Numbered from the stretch's first letter, positions 51,072 through 59,211 are shown. The stretch is 64,000 nucleotides of DNA from Solirubrobacter sp963798325 (GCA_963798325.1 CAWCSS010000004.1:62001-126000), one strand, 5' to 3'. Notes: a model not told the origin generated them from the letters alone. A program made the numbers and translations.

Positions 51072-51343
51072 GCATCACGGTCAAGCTGCCCACGCAGCTG
51101 CGCGACGCCGCGGGCGGCGCCACGTCGGTGTCGGTCGACGGCGCGACGGTGGGCGAGGCGCTCGACGGGCTCTACGCCTCGCACGGTGAGCTGCGCTCGC
51201 GGATCGCCGACGACAACGGCGAGCTGCGCCGCTTCGTCAACGTGTATCTCAAGGGCGAGGACATCCGCTTCCTCGACGGGCTCGGCACCCCCGTGGCCGA
51301 CGGCGACGAGGTCACGATCCTGCCGGCGGTGGCGGGCGGATGA
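51068..51343 (+). CDS. MoaD/ThiS-family ubiquitin-like sulfur carrier protein
   Basis: 91-residue beta-grasp protein. MSITVKLPTQLRDAAGG starts the fold and the chain ends AVAGG, the exposed Gly-Gly needed for adenylation and thiocarboxylate formation. The segment FVNVYLKGEDIRFLDGLGTPVADGDEVTILP is typical of CysO/MoaD proteins (for CysO, sulfur goes to cysteine). Start and stop overlap both neighbours as ATGA. Molybdopterin genes are absent, which argues against a MoaD role. The nearest idea is a sulfur donor for the preceding PLP enzyme. Confidence 0.9.
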   Translation: MSITVKLPTQLRDAAGGATSVSVDGATVGEALDGLYASHGELRSRIADDNGELRRFVNVYLKGEDIRFLDGLGTPVADGDEVTILPAVAGG

Positions 51344-52233
51344 GGATCGACGAGCACCTCGCGGCGGCCACCGAGCCGACGGTCTCCTTCGAGTTCGGCC
51401 CGCCGCGCACGGTCGAGGCCGAGCTCGCCCTGTGGGCCGCGATCGAGGAGCTGGCCAAGCTCCACCCGGCGTTCGTGTCGGTCACCTGCGGCGCGGGCGG
51501 GACGACGCGCGACCTCACGCTCGCCGTCGTCCGCCGCCTGGCGCGCGAACGGCAGCTGGAGGCCGTCCCGCACGTCACCGCGACCGGGTTCACGCGCGAG
51601 GGCCTCGTCGAGCTGCTGGCCGAGGCGAAGGCCGGCGGGGCGGACAACGTGCTCGCCCTGCGCGGCGACCCGCCGCGCGGCGAAGCGACCTGGAGCGCTC
51701 CGCCCGGCGGGGTGCGGTCGTCGCTGGAGCTCACGCGGATGGCGGCCGAGGCGGGCTTCTGCGTGCTCGGCGCCGCCTATCCGGAGGCGCATCCGGAGTC
51801 GCGTGGGTGGGCGCAGGACCTCGAGCACCTCAAGGCCAAGCTCGACGCGGGCGTCAGCGTGCTGGTCACCCAGCTGTTCTTCGACAACGACGACTACCGC
51901 TCGTTCGTCACCCGGCTGCGCTCCGCGGGCATCGACGTCCCGGTCCTGCCCGGGATCGTCCCGATCGCGAGCATCGGCCAGATCGAGCGCATGGCCGCGC
52001 TCTGCCACGCCCGCGTCCCGGACCCGCTGCGGCGCGAGCTCGAGGCGCGCCAGGACGACCCGCAGGCCGTTGCCGAGCTCGGCGTGGCCTACGCCACCGC
52101 CCAGTCGGCCGAGCTGCTGGCCGACGGCGCACCCGGAGTCCACCTCTATACGCTCAACCGCTCGCCCGCCACACGCGCGATCGTCTCCGCATTGCGCGCT
52201 CAGGGCGCTCTGCGGACGACCGCGCAGCGGTGA
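51340..52233 (+). CDS. metF: Methylenetetrahydrofolate reductase
   Basis: 297-residue FAD enzyme reducing 5,10-methylene-THF to 5-methyl-THF, the methyl donor for methionine synthase. Motifs are VSFEFGPPRTVEAE at the N-terminus, FVSVTCGAGGTTRD, DNVLALRGDPP and VTQLFFDNDDYRSFV, and PGIVPIASIGQIERMA. Length is as in E. coli MetF. It is the third gene of the SAM-riboswitch operon and its ATG overlaps the carrier stop, so methionine synthesis is the shared theme. Confidence 0.95.
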   Translation: MRIDEHLAAATEPTVSFEFGPPRTVEAELALWAAIEELAKLHPAFVSVTCGAGGTTRDLTLAVVRRLARERQLEAVPHVTATGFTREGLVELLAEAKAGGADNVLALRGDPPRGEATWSAPPGGVRSSLELTRMAAEAGFCVLGAAYPEAHPESRGWAQDLEHLKAKLDAGVSVLVTQLFFDNDDYRSFVTRLRSAGIDVPVLPGIVPIASIGQIERMAALCHARVPDPLRRELEARQDDPQAVAELGVAYATAQSAELLADGAPGVHLYTLNRSPATRAIVSALRAQGALRTTAQR

Positions 52234-52337
52234 CCGACGCCTGCGAGCCCTCGGACCCGGAACACGACGACCGGATCGCCTCCACCGTCCGCTGACGGCA
52301 CCGGGGGCGCCTGGTCTTCGGGGCCCTGCCGGCCGCG

Positions 52338-52655
52338 TCAGCCCGGCTTCATGGACGGCTGACGCCGGACCGCGAAGTCGTCGGCCGACACGAGATCGAG
52401 CGCCAGCGCCGGGCCCAGGCACGCCGCCAGGGCCTCCATGCTCTCCGCCACCAGGCGCTCGTACTGGTCGACGAGCTTGGAGCGGTGCTCGGCCTGCAGG
52501 CGGTCCAGCTCGCGCATGTCCGCGCGCGTGTGCGGCGCCTTCATCCACGTCATGCACTCGCCGCAGCGCAGCTCGACGAGCACGACGTCGGAGCCCTTGG
52601 CCTCACAGCGCAACGGCTGCAGATAGGTCGACCCGCAGCGCGGGCACATGGTCAT
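52338..52655 (-). CDS. Zinc-ribbon hypothetical protein, paralogue of the gene at 15384
   Basis: 105-residue cytosolic protein. CPRCGSTY and LRCGECMTW supply four Cys of a ribbon, followed by a helical segment (LDRLQAEHRSKLVDQYERL) and a C-terminus with SADDFAVR. It matches the 15384 protein in domain order and in the LRCGxC and S-x-D-F-A patterns. ATG 52655 fits best because it precedes the first Cys pair by two residues. Function unknown. Confidence 0.72.
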   Translation of the reverse strand: MTMCPRCGSTYLQPLRCEAKGSDVVLVELRCGECMTWMKAPHTRADMRELDRLQAEHRSKLVDQYERLVAESMEALAACLGPALALDLVSADDFAVRRQPSMKPG

Positions 52656-52736
52656 CGCGGCCACGACGGCGAAGCTATTGAGCGCCTCGGACGGAAGCGG
52701 GTGTGCCGTGGGTCGCCCGCGGTCGATTACACGGGC

Positions 52737-52907
52737 ATGGAGCCCGTGAACCCCGAAGCGAACGTGTCGCCGCAGGACAGCCTGGACGCCGAGCAGCACG
52801 TCGTCGACATCACCCGCATGTCGCACGATTCCGCGCGGACGTACATGGACTTCCACACCGGCATGCGCTGGCTGCGCCGGCCTAAGGACGACTGGTCGCC
52901 AGCGTGA
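52737..52907 (+). CDS. Small 56-residue protein, paralogue of the gene at 56386
   Basis: Acidic N-terminus followed by LDAEQHVVDITRMSHDSART and a Trp-rich end (MRWLRRPKDDW). The pattern DA-x2-H-(V/L)-x5-MS-x(2)-(S/A)A-(R/K)-TY is shared with the 57-residue protein at 56386-56559. Two conserved copies in one window make it likely that both are real genes. Its end overlaps the end of the convergent peroxidase gene by 26 bp. Function unknown. Confidence 0.6.
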   Translation: MEPVNPEANVSPQDSLDAEQHVVDITRMSHDSARTYMDFHTGMRWLRRPKDDWSPA

Positions 52908-55092
52908 GGGTCACCGTCGCCGCGTAGGCGCCGGTGCGCAGCGGCTCGGTGGCCGAGATCGGCTGCGTGAAGGTGATCGTGACCGCCTCGTTGCTCGTGG
53001 GCGCGTCCCAGCTCGTGCGGCTCGGTGACACCTGCAGCGGCTGCGCCAGCGCGAACGCGCCGTTGCGCAGGGTCGGCGTGGTGCTGGAAAGCGTCGCGTC
53101 CCCGGCGGTCGAGATCACGGTCGCGGATGTGTTCGCCGTGTAGGTGGCCGCGAGCCCCGGGGCGAACGCGCCGAACGTCGCGGGCGCGCCCAGCGCGAGC
53201 GAGAGCGTGGCCGGCACGGTGGCGCCGACGCCGCCCTCGTGGTGGTCGTACGCGGGTGCGCCGTCGAGCCGGAACACGTCGTCGCGGACCTCCTCGCCGG
53301 TGTTGTCGCGGATGATCTGCGCGAGCGTGCGGCGGCCCGTCAGGCCGTAGTCGCGCTCGATCAGGGCGAGCGCGGGGTCGTTGAGATAGAAGAAGCGGTC
53401 GCCGTCACGCAGCGCCTCGAACTGGCGCTTCCACATCGCCAGCTGCAGCTCCCCGAAGTCCGAGCCGAGCACGTGGCCCTCCGCCAGCATGCCGGTGAAG
53501 GCGTCGACCTTGTCGACGGTGCCGTAGACGAGCTTCAGGCGCGCGGCCAGCGTCGTCCGGCGCTGCGCGCTCGCGGCGCCGACGGTGTTGGTCAGCTCCA
53601 GCGCCGAGCCGTGGATGTCGCGCAGGCCGGTGAAGTCGAGCATGTGCGGATCGGTCGGCGCGGTGGAGAGGACGTCGGTCGCCTCGCCGGTGATCGCCGT
53701 GAACGTGTTTAGCGGCGCGAGCCCGAACGCGCGCCGCACGGCGTTGTAGGACGGGATGCCGTGGTCGCGGCCGCGCTCGAGGTCGATCGCGCCGAGGTCG
53801 ACGACACCGTTGAAGCAGGTCGGCAGCGAGCTTCCGTCCAGGCAGGTGCCGGGCGCGCCCGGGACGGGCACCTGGAAGAGCACGCTGCGCAGCTGGTCGT
53901 CGATCAGCTCGTCGTTGCGGTACTCGGACTCGTTGCCGAGCGCCTGGAGGATCGGGCCCTCGCCGACGCTGGCCAGCAGGTCGGGGTTGGCGAAGGTCAG
54001 GTTAAGCGGGATCGCCAGCTCGGCCTCGTCGCCATCGCGCTCGACCTCGATCCCCATCGCCTCGAAGGCCTCCAGCTGGGCCTCGCTCCACTCGCCCTCG
54101 GGCTCGATCTCGCCGTGGATCATCGAATGCGCGCGGTAGCCGACGGTGGCGAACTCGTTGCCGAGCGTGGCGTCGACCGCGGGGTCATAGCCGCGGTAGG
54201 GCGCCAGCCGGATCCCGAGCGCCGGGAGGAATTCGCTGTAGGTGATGAACTGCTGCTCGGCGCTGACCAGCCGGCGGGCGATCTGGAACTTCAGCTCGTC
54301 GTCGAGCGCGGCCGGGAGCGTGTCGACGATCCGGTTGTGCTCGCGCACGAACAGGGTCTGCGTCGCGGTCAGTGCGAGGTTCTCGTTGGCGCGCCTGTCG
54401 CCGGCGACCATCGCCTTCGCGGGCTCGCCGGCGAGCCGTCCTTCCAGGGCCATCATGGGCGCGGTGGGGTCGGTCCCGCGGCGGGGGAGGTGGCCGGCGG
54501 CGTCGAGCTTGAGCCTGGGCCCGTCGCGCAGCCACGCGAGGCGCTGATCGTCGTCGCTGTAGACGGCCGACGCGTCGATGTAGCTCGAGACCGTGTTCAG
54601 CTGCTCGCGCGGCGTGCCGCTCACGCCCGTGCCGGGCGCCGCGGCCGTGCGGGTGAAGGCGATCGAGCCGAAGTCATTGGTGTAGCTCTCGAGCGGGTCG
54701 CCGGGGTCGAAGGCGATCGGCGCCGATTCGCCCCCGGTCTCGGCACGCAGGCCGAACGTGTGGTCGAGGAACTGGCCCCAGACGAAGCCCCACTGCGTCA
54801 CCGCGTTCTCCGAGAAGACGTTCTGGGCGACGTCGTTGAAGATGCGGTTGCTGACGAAGCGCGCGGGCGGGCCGCTGACCGGCGTGCCGAGGCCGTCGGC
54901 GTAGGCCGGCGGCGTCACCCGCAGATACGGCTGGTTCGCCTGGCCCCAGCGCGGGTGGGCGACGTTGTTGCCCGCCCCGTCGAGCGGGCGGTCGGCCAGG
55001 GCGGCACTGATCTCGCCCGGAGACGCGGACGCGGCGGGTACGGCGATGACCGACAAGACGGCAAGCGTCGCCGCGACCGACACGAGGCGCAT
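52882..55092 (-). CDS. Secreted animal-type haem peroxidase
   Basis: 736-residue peroxidase of the peroxidase-cyclooxygenase superfamily. The signal peptide is residues 1-23 (ending ASA-SP). Distal His is in WGQFLDHTFGL, the Arg/Glu catalytic segment in GYRAHSMIHGEIEPEG (proximal region), and GAIDLERGRDHGIPSYN is the classical family signature. The N-terminal RTYDGAGNNV-like start (LDGAGNNVAHPRWG) is typical of bacterial members. The last 130 residues are a beta-rich module absent from peroxidasins. It would oxidise halides or aromatic compounds outside the cell with H2O2. Confidence 0.93.
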   Translation of the reverse strand: MRLVSVAATLAVLSVIAVPAASASPGEISAALADRPLDGAGNNVAHPRWGQANQPYLRVTPPAYADGLGTPVSGPPARFVSNRIFNDVAQNVFSENAVTQWGFVWGQFLDHTFGLRAETGGESAPIAFDPGDPLESYTNDFGSIAFTRTAAAPGTGVSGTPREQLNTVSSYIDASAVYSDDDQRLAWLRDGPRLKLDAAGHLPRRGTDPTAPMMALEGRLAGEPAKAMVAGDRRANENLALTATQTLFVREHNRIVDTLPAALDDELKFQIARRLVSAEQQFITYSEFLPALGIRLAPYRGYDPAVDATLGNEFATVGYRAHSMIHGEIEPEGEWSEAQLEAFEAMGIEVERDGDEAELAIPLNLTFANPDLLASVGEGPILQALGNESEYRNDELIDDQLRSVLFQVPVPGAPGTCLDGSSLPTCFNGVVDLGAIDLERGRDHGIPSYNAVRRAFGLAPLNTFTAITGEATDVLSTAPTDPHMLDFTGLRDIHGSALELTNTVGAASAQRRTTLAARLKLVYGTVDKVDAFTGMLAEGHVLGSDFGELQLAMWKRQFEALRDGDRFFYLNDPALALIERDYGLTGRRTLAQIIRDNTGEEVRDDVFRLDGAPAYDHHEGGVGATVPATLSLALGAPATFGAFAPGLAATYTANTSATVISTAGDATLSSTTPTLRNGAFALAQPLQVSPSRTSWDAPTSNEAVTITFTQPISATEPLRTGAYAATVTLTLATSRP

Positions 55093-55183
55093 ATGGCCCT
55101 CTCCACTATGGACTTCTGTGCGGAACTCCCCCTAAGTGCGATTCATACAGGTAAAAAGGTCCGGGAGCAACGTAAGAGTTCAA

Positions 55184-55681
55184 TCAAAGTCTCATCTCCA
55201 GGACCTGGCCATTCCAGCCGTTGACCTCGAAGGTGCTCGTCCGGGTGAAGCCCTGGGCTTCGTACCAGGCGACGAGCGGCGGCGCGCCGGCCCAGCAGTC
55301 GACGCGCAGCAACGTGCTGCCCTCGGCGCGGGTCTCGGCGATCGCGTGGCGCACGAGCGCGCCGCCGACGTCGCTTCCCGAGTGCCGGCGCGAGCTCACC
55401 AGCGCCACGATGTAGCGCTCGTCGTCGTCGGGCGGCTCCACCCAGTCCGGGTGATCGCCGAGCACGAGGATGCCGAGCGGCTCACCCTCCGGCGTCTCGG
55501 CGACATAGAGATCGCCGCTCTCGGCCCAATCACGCGCCCGGTCCACGCGTGCGGGGAAGGCCGAGAACGGCTCCGTGCCCCACTGGCCGGGCTGCCCGCG
55601 CTCGACCAGCCACGCGACCGCCTCGTCGAACAGGGCGAGCACGACGCGTGCGTCGTCGGGAAGGCCGTTGCGGATGATCAT
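55184..55681 (-). CDS. GNAT-family N-acetyltransferase
   Basis: 165-residue acyl-CoA-dependent acetyltransferase. The pyrophosphate-binding motif A is IVALVSSRRHSGSDVGGALVRHA, followed by motif B LLRVDCWAGAPPLVAWYEAQGF. The substrate is unknown; small-molecule or protein amine acceptors are both possible. Its ATG overlaps the stop of the B12-domain gene. The 91 bp between this gene and the peroxidase gene contain the peroxidase promoter region with no clear motif. Confidence 0.87.
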   Translation of the reverse strand: MIIRNGLPDDARVVLALFDEAVAWLVERGQPGQWGTEPFSAFPARVDRARDWAESGDLYVAETPEGEPLGILVLGDHPDWVEPPDDDERYIVALVSSRRHSGSDVGGALVRHAIAETRAEGSTLLRVDCWAGAPPLVAWYEAQGFTRTSTFEVNGWNGQVLEMRL

Positions 55682-56331
55682 CGAAGCGGCGGGATCAACT
55701 CGTGCAGGTGGGCGACGAGCTCGCGCGGGTCGTGCGCCACCAGGTCGGCGCCGAACTCGAGCGCGGTCGGCCCGGTCCGCGACGTCCAGAACTGGCCGCC
55801 GACCACGATCAGCGGCCGCGGGAAGAGCGCGCTCAGCGAGCCCAGCAGCGACGCCACGCCGTCCAGCACGCTCGCCGTGGCCGTCGAGAGGGCCAGCACG
55901 TCCGGCTGCTCCTGCCTGACGATCTCCAGCAGGTCCTCGGTCGGGGCGCCCGCGCCGAGCATCAGCACCTCCCAGCCATCCGCCTCGAGGAAGTCCGCGA
56001 CCATCCGCACCCCCACCGTGTGCTGCTCGTCCGGCGTCCCGGACACGATCGCCAGCCGCCCGTCAAGCGGCGCCCGCGGCAACCGCCGGCTCAGCCCGTC
56101 CAGGATCGACTGCGCGATCGCGGTCGCGTAGTGCTCCTCGGCGACGTTGATCTCGCCCATCGCCCACCGGTGCCCGACCTCCCGCAGCGCGGGCTCCAGC
56201 ACCCCCAGGTACAGGTCCGGCACGGGCGTCCCCGCCGCCACGGCCGCCTCGATCAGGTGCCGTGCCCGCGCCGAATCGCGCGCCAGCAACGCGTCCAGAA
56301 ACCCCGCCCGATACTGGTCCAGATTCGTCAA
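55678..56331 (-). CDS. Stand-alone cobalamin-binding (CarH/MerR-type sensory) domain protein
   Basis: 217-residue protein made only of the helical cap and B12-binding fold. Residues about 60-75 read WAMGEINVAEEH, which fits the W-x9-EH motif of the CarH/LitR photoreceptor cap. The B12-binding part has PDEQHTVGVRMVADFLEADGW, an ExHxxG version of the cobalamin-ligand motif, then VLMLGAGAP and ALSTATASVLDG. No MerR-type helix-turn-helix is present. TTG 56331 is chosen because it begins just before the first helix; the 50 upstream residues are not family-like. It may sense light or B12 and signal to a partner protein. Confidence 0.85.
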   Translation of the reverse strand: MTNLDQYRAGFLDALLARDSARARHLIEAAVAAGTPVPDLYLGVLEPALREVGHRWAMGEINVAEEHYATAIAQSILDGLSRRLPRAPLDGRLAIVSGTPDEQHTVGVRMVADFLEADGWEVLMLGAGAPTEDLLEIVRQEQPDVLALSTATASVLDGVASLLGSLSALFPRPLIVVGGQFWTSRTGPTALEFGADLVAHDPRELVAHLHELIPPLR

Positions 56332-56385
56332 ATCTGAACTTCTGGCCGGTATCGCTCCGAATTCTGCAGGCGTAGCGTTGGAACC

Positions 56386-56559
56386 ATGACCCCCGCACCT
56401 CACGACGAGGCGAAGGACCGCACGGTACCGGAGGGGACCCCACTCGACAGTCCCGACGCCGCTCGACACCTCGAGCACCTCGGCATGTCACCGGAGGCCG
56501 CCAAGACCTACGCGTCCTACGTCTCCGGCCGCTACGCCTCCTTCCACCGCGAACCTTAA
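56386..56559 (+). CDS. Small 57-residue protein, paralogue of the gene at 52737
   Basis: Frame from ATG 56386 to TAA 56557-56559. The N-terminal half is acidic; the C-terminal half LDSPDAARHLEHLGMSPEAA continues into KTYASYVSGRY. It shares the DA-x2-H, MS, AKTY pattern with the 52737 protein. It starts 54 bp from the B12-domain gene on the opposite strand, so both may share a control region. Function unknown. Confidence 0.6.
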   Translation: MTPAPHDEAKDRTVPEGTPLDSPDAARHLEHLGMSPEAAKTYASYVSGRYASFHREP

Positions 56560-56563
56560 CCCC

Positions 56564-56750
56564 ACCTAAACGGGACAGTCCCGTTAACCTCGCGTTTAGG
56601 TTTCGCAGCCGCCGAAGCGGCGGCCCACCGTGCGTAACGGCCGCGCCCCGAACCTAAAGGGGACAGTCCCGTTAACCTGGCGTTTAGGTTCTGCGCCCGC
56701 CGAAGCGTCGGCCCCCGTGCGGAAGAGCGCCGCCCCGAGCCTGAGGGGTT
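56564..56750. repeat. Tandem palindromic (REP-like) repeat, period about 88 bp
   Basis: Copies start at 56564 and 56652, with a decayed third start at 56739. Each begins ACCTAAA, carries a GGGAC-A-GTCCC-type inner palindrome (AACGGGAC / GTCCCGTT in copy 1), and closes with CGTTTAGGT, the complement of its start. Next comes a second repeat section containing GCCGAAGCG and CCGTGCG. The core matches the element at 18991. This accounts for most of the 330-bp gene-free stretch 56560-56889; the remainder shows nothing clear. Confidence 0.8.
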
Positions 56751-56889
56751 TGGTGGGCTGGCGATCGCCGGCGCGGCCGCGCCGAAGCCGCGTCAGGTCA
56801 ACGGTGGGACCGAGTGCTGGTACCCGCACTACGCCTTTAGGGTTCTCCCCGGTGTGCGGGGGGCGGCCGGACCGGGAGCATCTCCCGCC

Positions 56890-58401
56890 ATGCTCCCCAA
56901 GCTCCCTTTGATCGCTCTCGGTGTCCTGCTGATATCCAGTCCGCCGGCGTTCGCGGCGACGCCCTCGGCCCCGATTCCCGCGGAAGGCCAGGTGTCGGTG
57001 ACGTTCGCGTCGGGCGTCAAGAGCGTGAAGGTCAGGTCCGCTCCGGCGGGCGTGACGGTCGCCGGTGGCGTCAAGGGCGGCAAGCTCGCGATCGCCGTCA
57101 TCCGCCCGCGTGGCGTCACCGCCTCCGGGAAGGTCGCGCTCACGGTCAAGGGCAGGGCGAAGGGCGTCAAGACGATCGCCGCCGCGCTCAACGGCGGCAC
57201 GGCCCCGAACTGCAAGGACCTCACGGGGCTGCTGTCCAAGCGCCTGAAGGGCTCGGCCGACGTGAAGGGCCTGGCGCGCGTGCTGGCCGCGAAGCTGTGC
57301 GGGAAGGCCGCGCCGGCCAACGCCGCGTCGATCCTGAGCGCACTCGGCCTCGGCGCTGCTCCGGCACTGCCGGCGTCGCCCGCTGCGCCCGTCGCCGGCA
57401 CGACACCCATGCCCTCGACTCCGACCGCGAGCGCGCCTCGCCCGGCTCCGACCGCCACGCCCGTCCCCGGCGGCAAGCCATGCGCCAACGGCGTCGACGA
57501 TGACGGCGACGGCCAGACCGACCTCGAGGACCCGGGCTGCGCCGACGGCAATGACGCGTCCGAGACGGGCGAGGTCCCGGTCTCGGCCGAGTGCCTGAAC
57601 AACGGCTCCGGGATCGGGATGGGCGACGATCCGACCGGGCTGTTCGGCGCGCTCAACGGCTGCGGCTCCTTCACCAAGGTGCGCGTGGACGTCGCGCCCG
57701 GCGTCGCCTCGTGCCAGATCCTCACCGGCGGCACGCCGTGGACGTGCGCGCCGTCGGGCACCTACGCCGTCGCCACCGGCGCCGCGATCGACACCGCCGA
57801 TCTCCTGCTCACGGCGTCCGGCGCGGTCAAGTGCGACCGCAAGGCGACGATCGCGCTCTATCGCCCCAACGGCGAGGTCGCCGAGATCTACGGACCGATC
57901 GGCCACTGCAAGAGCGGCGGAGGTGGCAACCCGCAGCCCAAGCCGCAGTGCGCGGACGGCATCGACAACGACGGCGACGGCATGATCGACGACCACTTCG
58001 CCGACGGCGCGACCGACCCGGACCCGGGCTGCACGTCGACCACCGACACCAGCGAGAACTCGGAGCTGCTGCCGGCCGGCAGCTGCCAGATGAACCTGGA
58101 TCTCTTCGACGACGACGCGTCGGTGGCGATCGCCGCCGTGCAGGGGTGCGGGCAGATCCAGGGCTTCTGGTTCCACGCCGCGGGCACGGTCGTGGAATGC
58201 GCGTACAAGCTGGGGCAGGGCGCCGTCCAGACCTGCGAGACGGTGCGCGAGTCCGGCGGCACGATGTTCAGCAAGACGACCGAGTCGCTGTCGATCGCGG
58301 TCGGGCTGAACGCCGAGGGCGACTGCCGGCCGATGACGCTGGCCGTGATCAACGCCGACAACACCGTCGTCGCCACGCGCAAGAAGGCGAGCGGCTGCTG
58401 A
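56890..58401 (+). CDS. Secreted protein with two Cys-flanked Asp-rich calcium-binding-like motifs
   Basis: 503-residue exported protein. The signal peptide is residues 1-21 (IALGVLLISSPPAFA). A beta-rich part with repeated VKSVKV / VTVAGGV units fills residues 25-100. A Pro/Thr linker (about 155-195) is followed by two modules, each opened by an acidic Cys-flanked loop: CANGVDDDGDGQTDLEDPGC and CADGIDNDGDGMIDD, resembling thrombospondin type 3-like calcium loops. Each module has further paired Cys. ATG 56890 is taken as the start because it begins the signal peptide. Function unknown; cell-surface adhesion is a guess. Confidence 0.8.
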   Translation: MLPKLPLIALGVLLISSPPAFAATPSAPIPAEGQVSVTFASGVKSVKVRSAPAGVTVAGGVKGGKLAIAVIRPRGVTASGKVALTVKGRAKGVKTIAAALNGGTAPNCKDLTGLLSKRLKGSADVKGLARVLAAKLCGKAAPANAASILSALGLGAAPALPASPAAPVAGTTPMPSTPTASAPRPAPTATPVPGGKPCANGVDDDGDGQTDLEDPGCADGNDASETGEVPVSAECLNNGSGIGMGDDPTGLFGALNGCGSFTKVRVDVAPGVASCQILTGGTPWTCAPSGTYAVATGAAIDTADLLLTASGAVKCDRKATIALYRPNGEVAEIYGPIGHCKSGGGGNPQPKPQCADGIDNDGDGMIDDHFADGATDPDPGCTSTTDTSENSELLPAGSCQMNLDLFDDDASVAIAAVQGCGQIQGFWFHAAGTVVECAYKLGQGAVQTCETVRESGGTMFSKTTESLSIAVGLNAEGDCRPMTLAVINADNTVVATRKKASGC

Positions 58402-58404
58402 GCC

Positions 58405-59211
58405 TCAGAGGTAGATCGCCCGCCAGGCGTCCCACCACGTGTCCGCGGTCGCCTCGACCGTGCGTGGTCCCTTCACGTCGACGCCCGGGCGGTGGCGGTA
58501 GGGGTCGGCCTGGTCGGTGGTGTTCAGCTCGACCGTGATCGTGCAGGGCGTCCCGGGGTCATAGACCGGGGCGCCCTCCGTCTGCAGCGCGTCGCGGGCG
58601 GCGCGCTGGAGGCGCTCACGGGCGGTGGCGGGGGAGAGGTGGCGGGCGCTGAAGCGGCCGAGGCCCGTCTTCACCGCCAGCGTGTTCAGGCCGGGGCCGA
58701 GCAGCGCGGCGGCCTCGGCGCACACCACGTCGTCGCCGGCGACGAGCTTCACCGGGCAGCCCCACGTCCCGCACAGCGCGGCGTTGATGCCGACCTCGCC
58801 GACCTCGACGCCGTTGAAGAACAGCGCGTGCCAGTTGGTGGCGCTGACCGTGTGGCTGAGCCCACCGCGGTCGGCGCCCGCCATCGCGTGCTGGCCGACG
58901 AACAGCGCGGCGTCGCACCCGGCCTCCAGGAACGCCGTGTACTCGGTCCACGCGTGCTGCACCACGAACTCGCAGCGGGCGTCCAGCGCCTCCGGGATCA
59001 GCGAGTTGAACGAGCGGTCACCGCCCGCGCCGTGGCAGTCCATCACCACGACCTCGGTCGCGCCACCGTCGAACGCGCCGCGCACGGTGGCGTTGAGCTC
59101 CTCGGTGTAGAGCCGGCGGCCCTCCTCGTAGGCCGGGGCGTTGGCGACCACCTGGTCCCAGCGGGAGATGCCGGCGACGCCTTCCATGTCGGAGATGACG
59201 AAGATCTTCAC
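58405..59211 (-). CDS. M55-family D-aminopeptidase (DppA-like)
   Basis: 268-residue zinc peptidase. The N-terminal KIFVISDMEGVAGI carries the Asp-x-Glu zinc ligands; DCHGAG and VGQHAMAG supply further His ligands, and CPVKLVAGDD matches the family. In Bacillus, DppA is a self-compartmentalising decamer releasing D-amino acids from peptides. It begins with GTG 59211 and converges with the calcium-motif protein gene, separated by 3 bp. The cytosolic location fits the absence of a signal peptide. A likely role is recycling of peptidoglycan-derived D-amino acids. Confidence 0.93.
   Translation of the reverse strand: MKIFVISDMEGVAGISRWDQVVANAPAYEEGRRLYTEELNATVRGAFDGGATEVVVMDCHGAGGDRSFNSLIPEALDARCEFVVQHAWTEYTAFLEAGCDAALFVGQHAMAGADRGGLSHTVSATNWHALFFNGVEVGEVGINAALCGTWGCPVKLVAGDDVVCAEAAALLGPGLNTLAVKTGLGRFSARHLSPATARERLQRAARDALQTEGAPVYDPGTPCTITVELNTTDQADPYRHRPGVDVKGPRTVEATADTWWDAWRAIYL

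Noticed and set aside
49842..51343. MoaD-like gene as part of molybdopterin synthesis
   Set aside because: No moaE, moaA, moaC or moeB neighbour; coupling to a threonine synthase-like enzyme and metF under a SAM riboswitch points to sulfur transfer for methionine.
52234..52337. Small gene or regulatory RNA after metF
   Set aside because: Only short GC-rich palindromic pieces; no open frame with a start site and no recognisable RNA motif.
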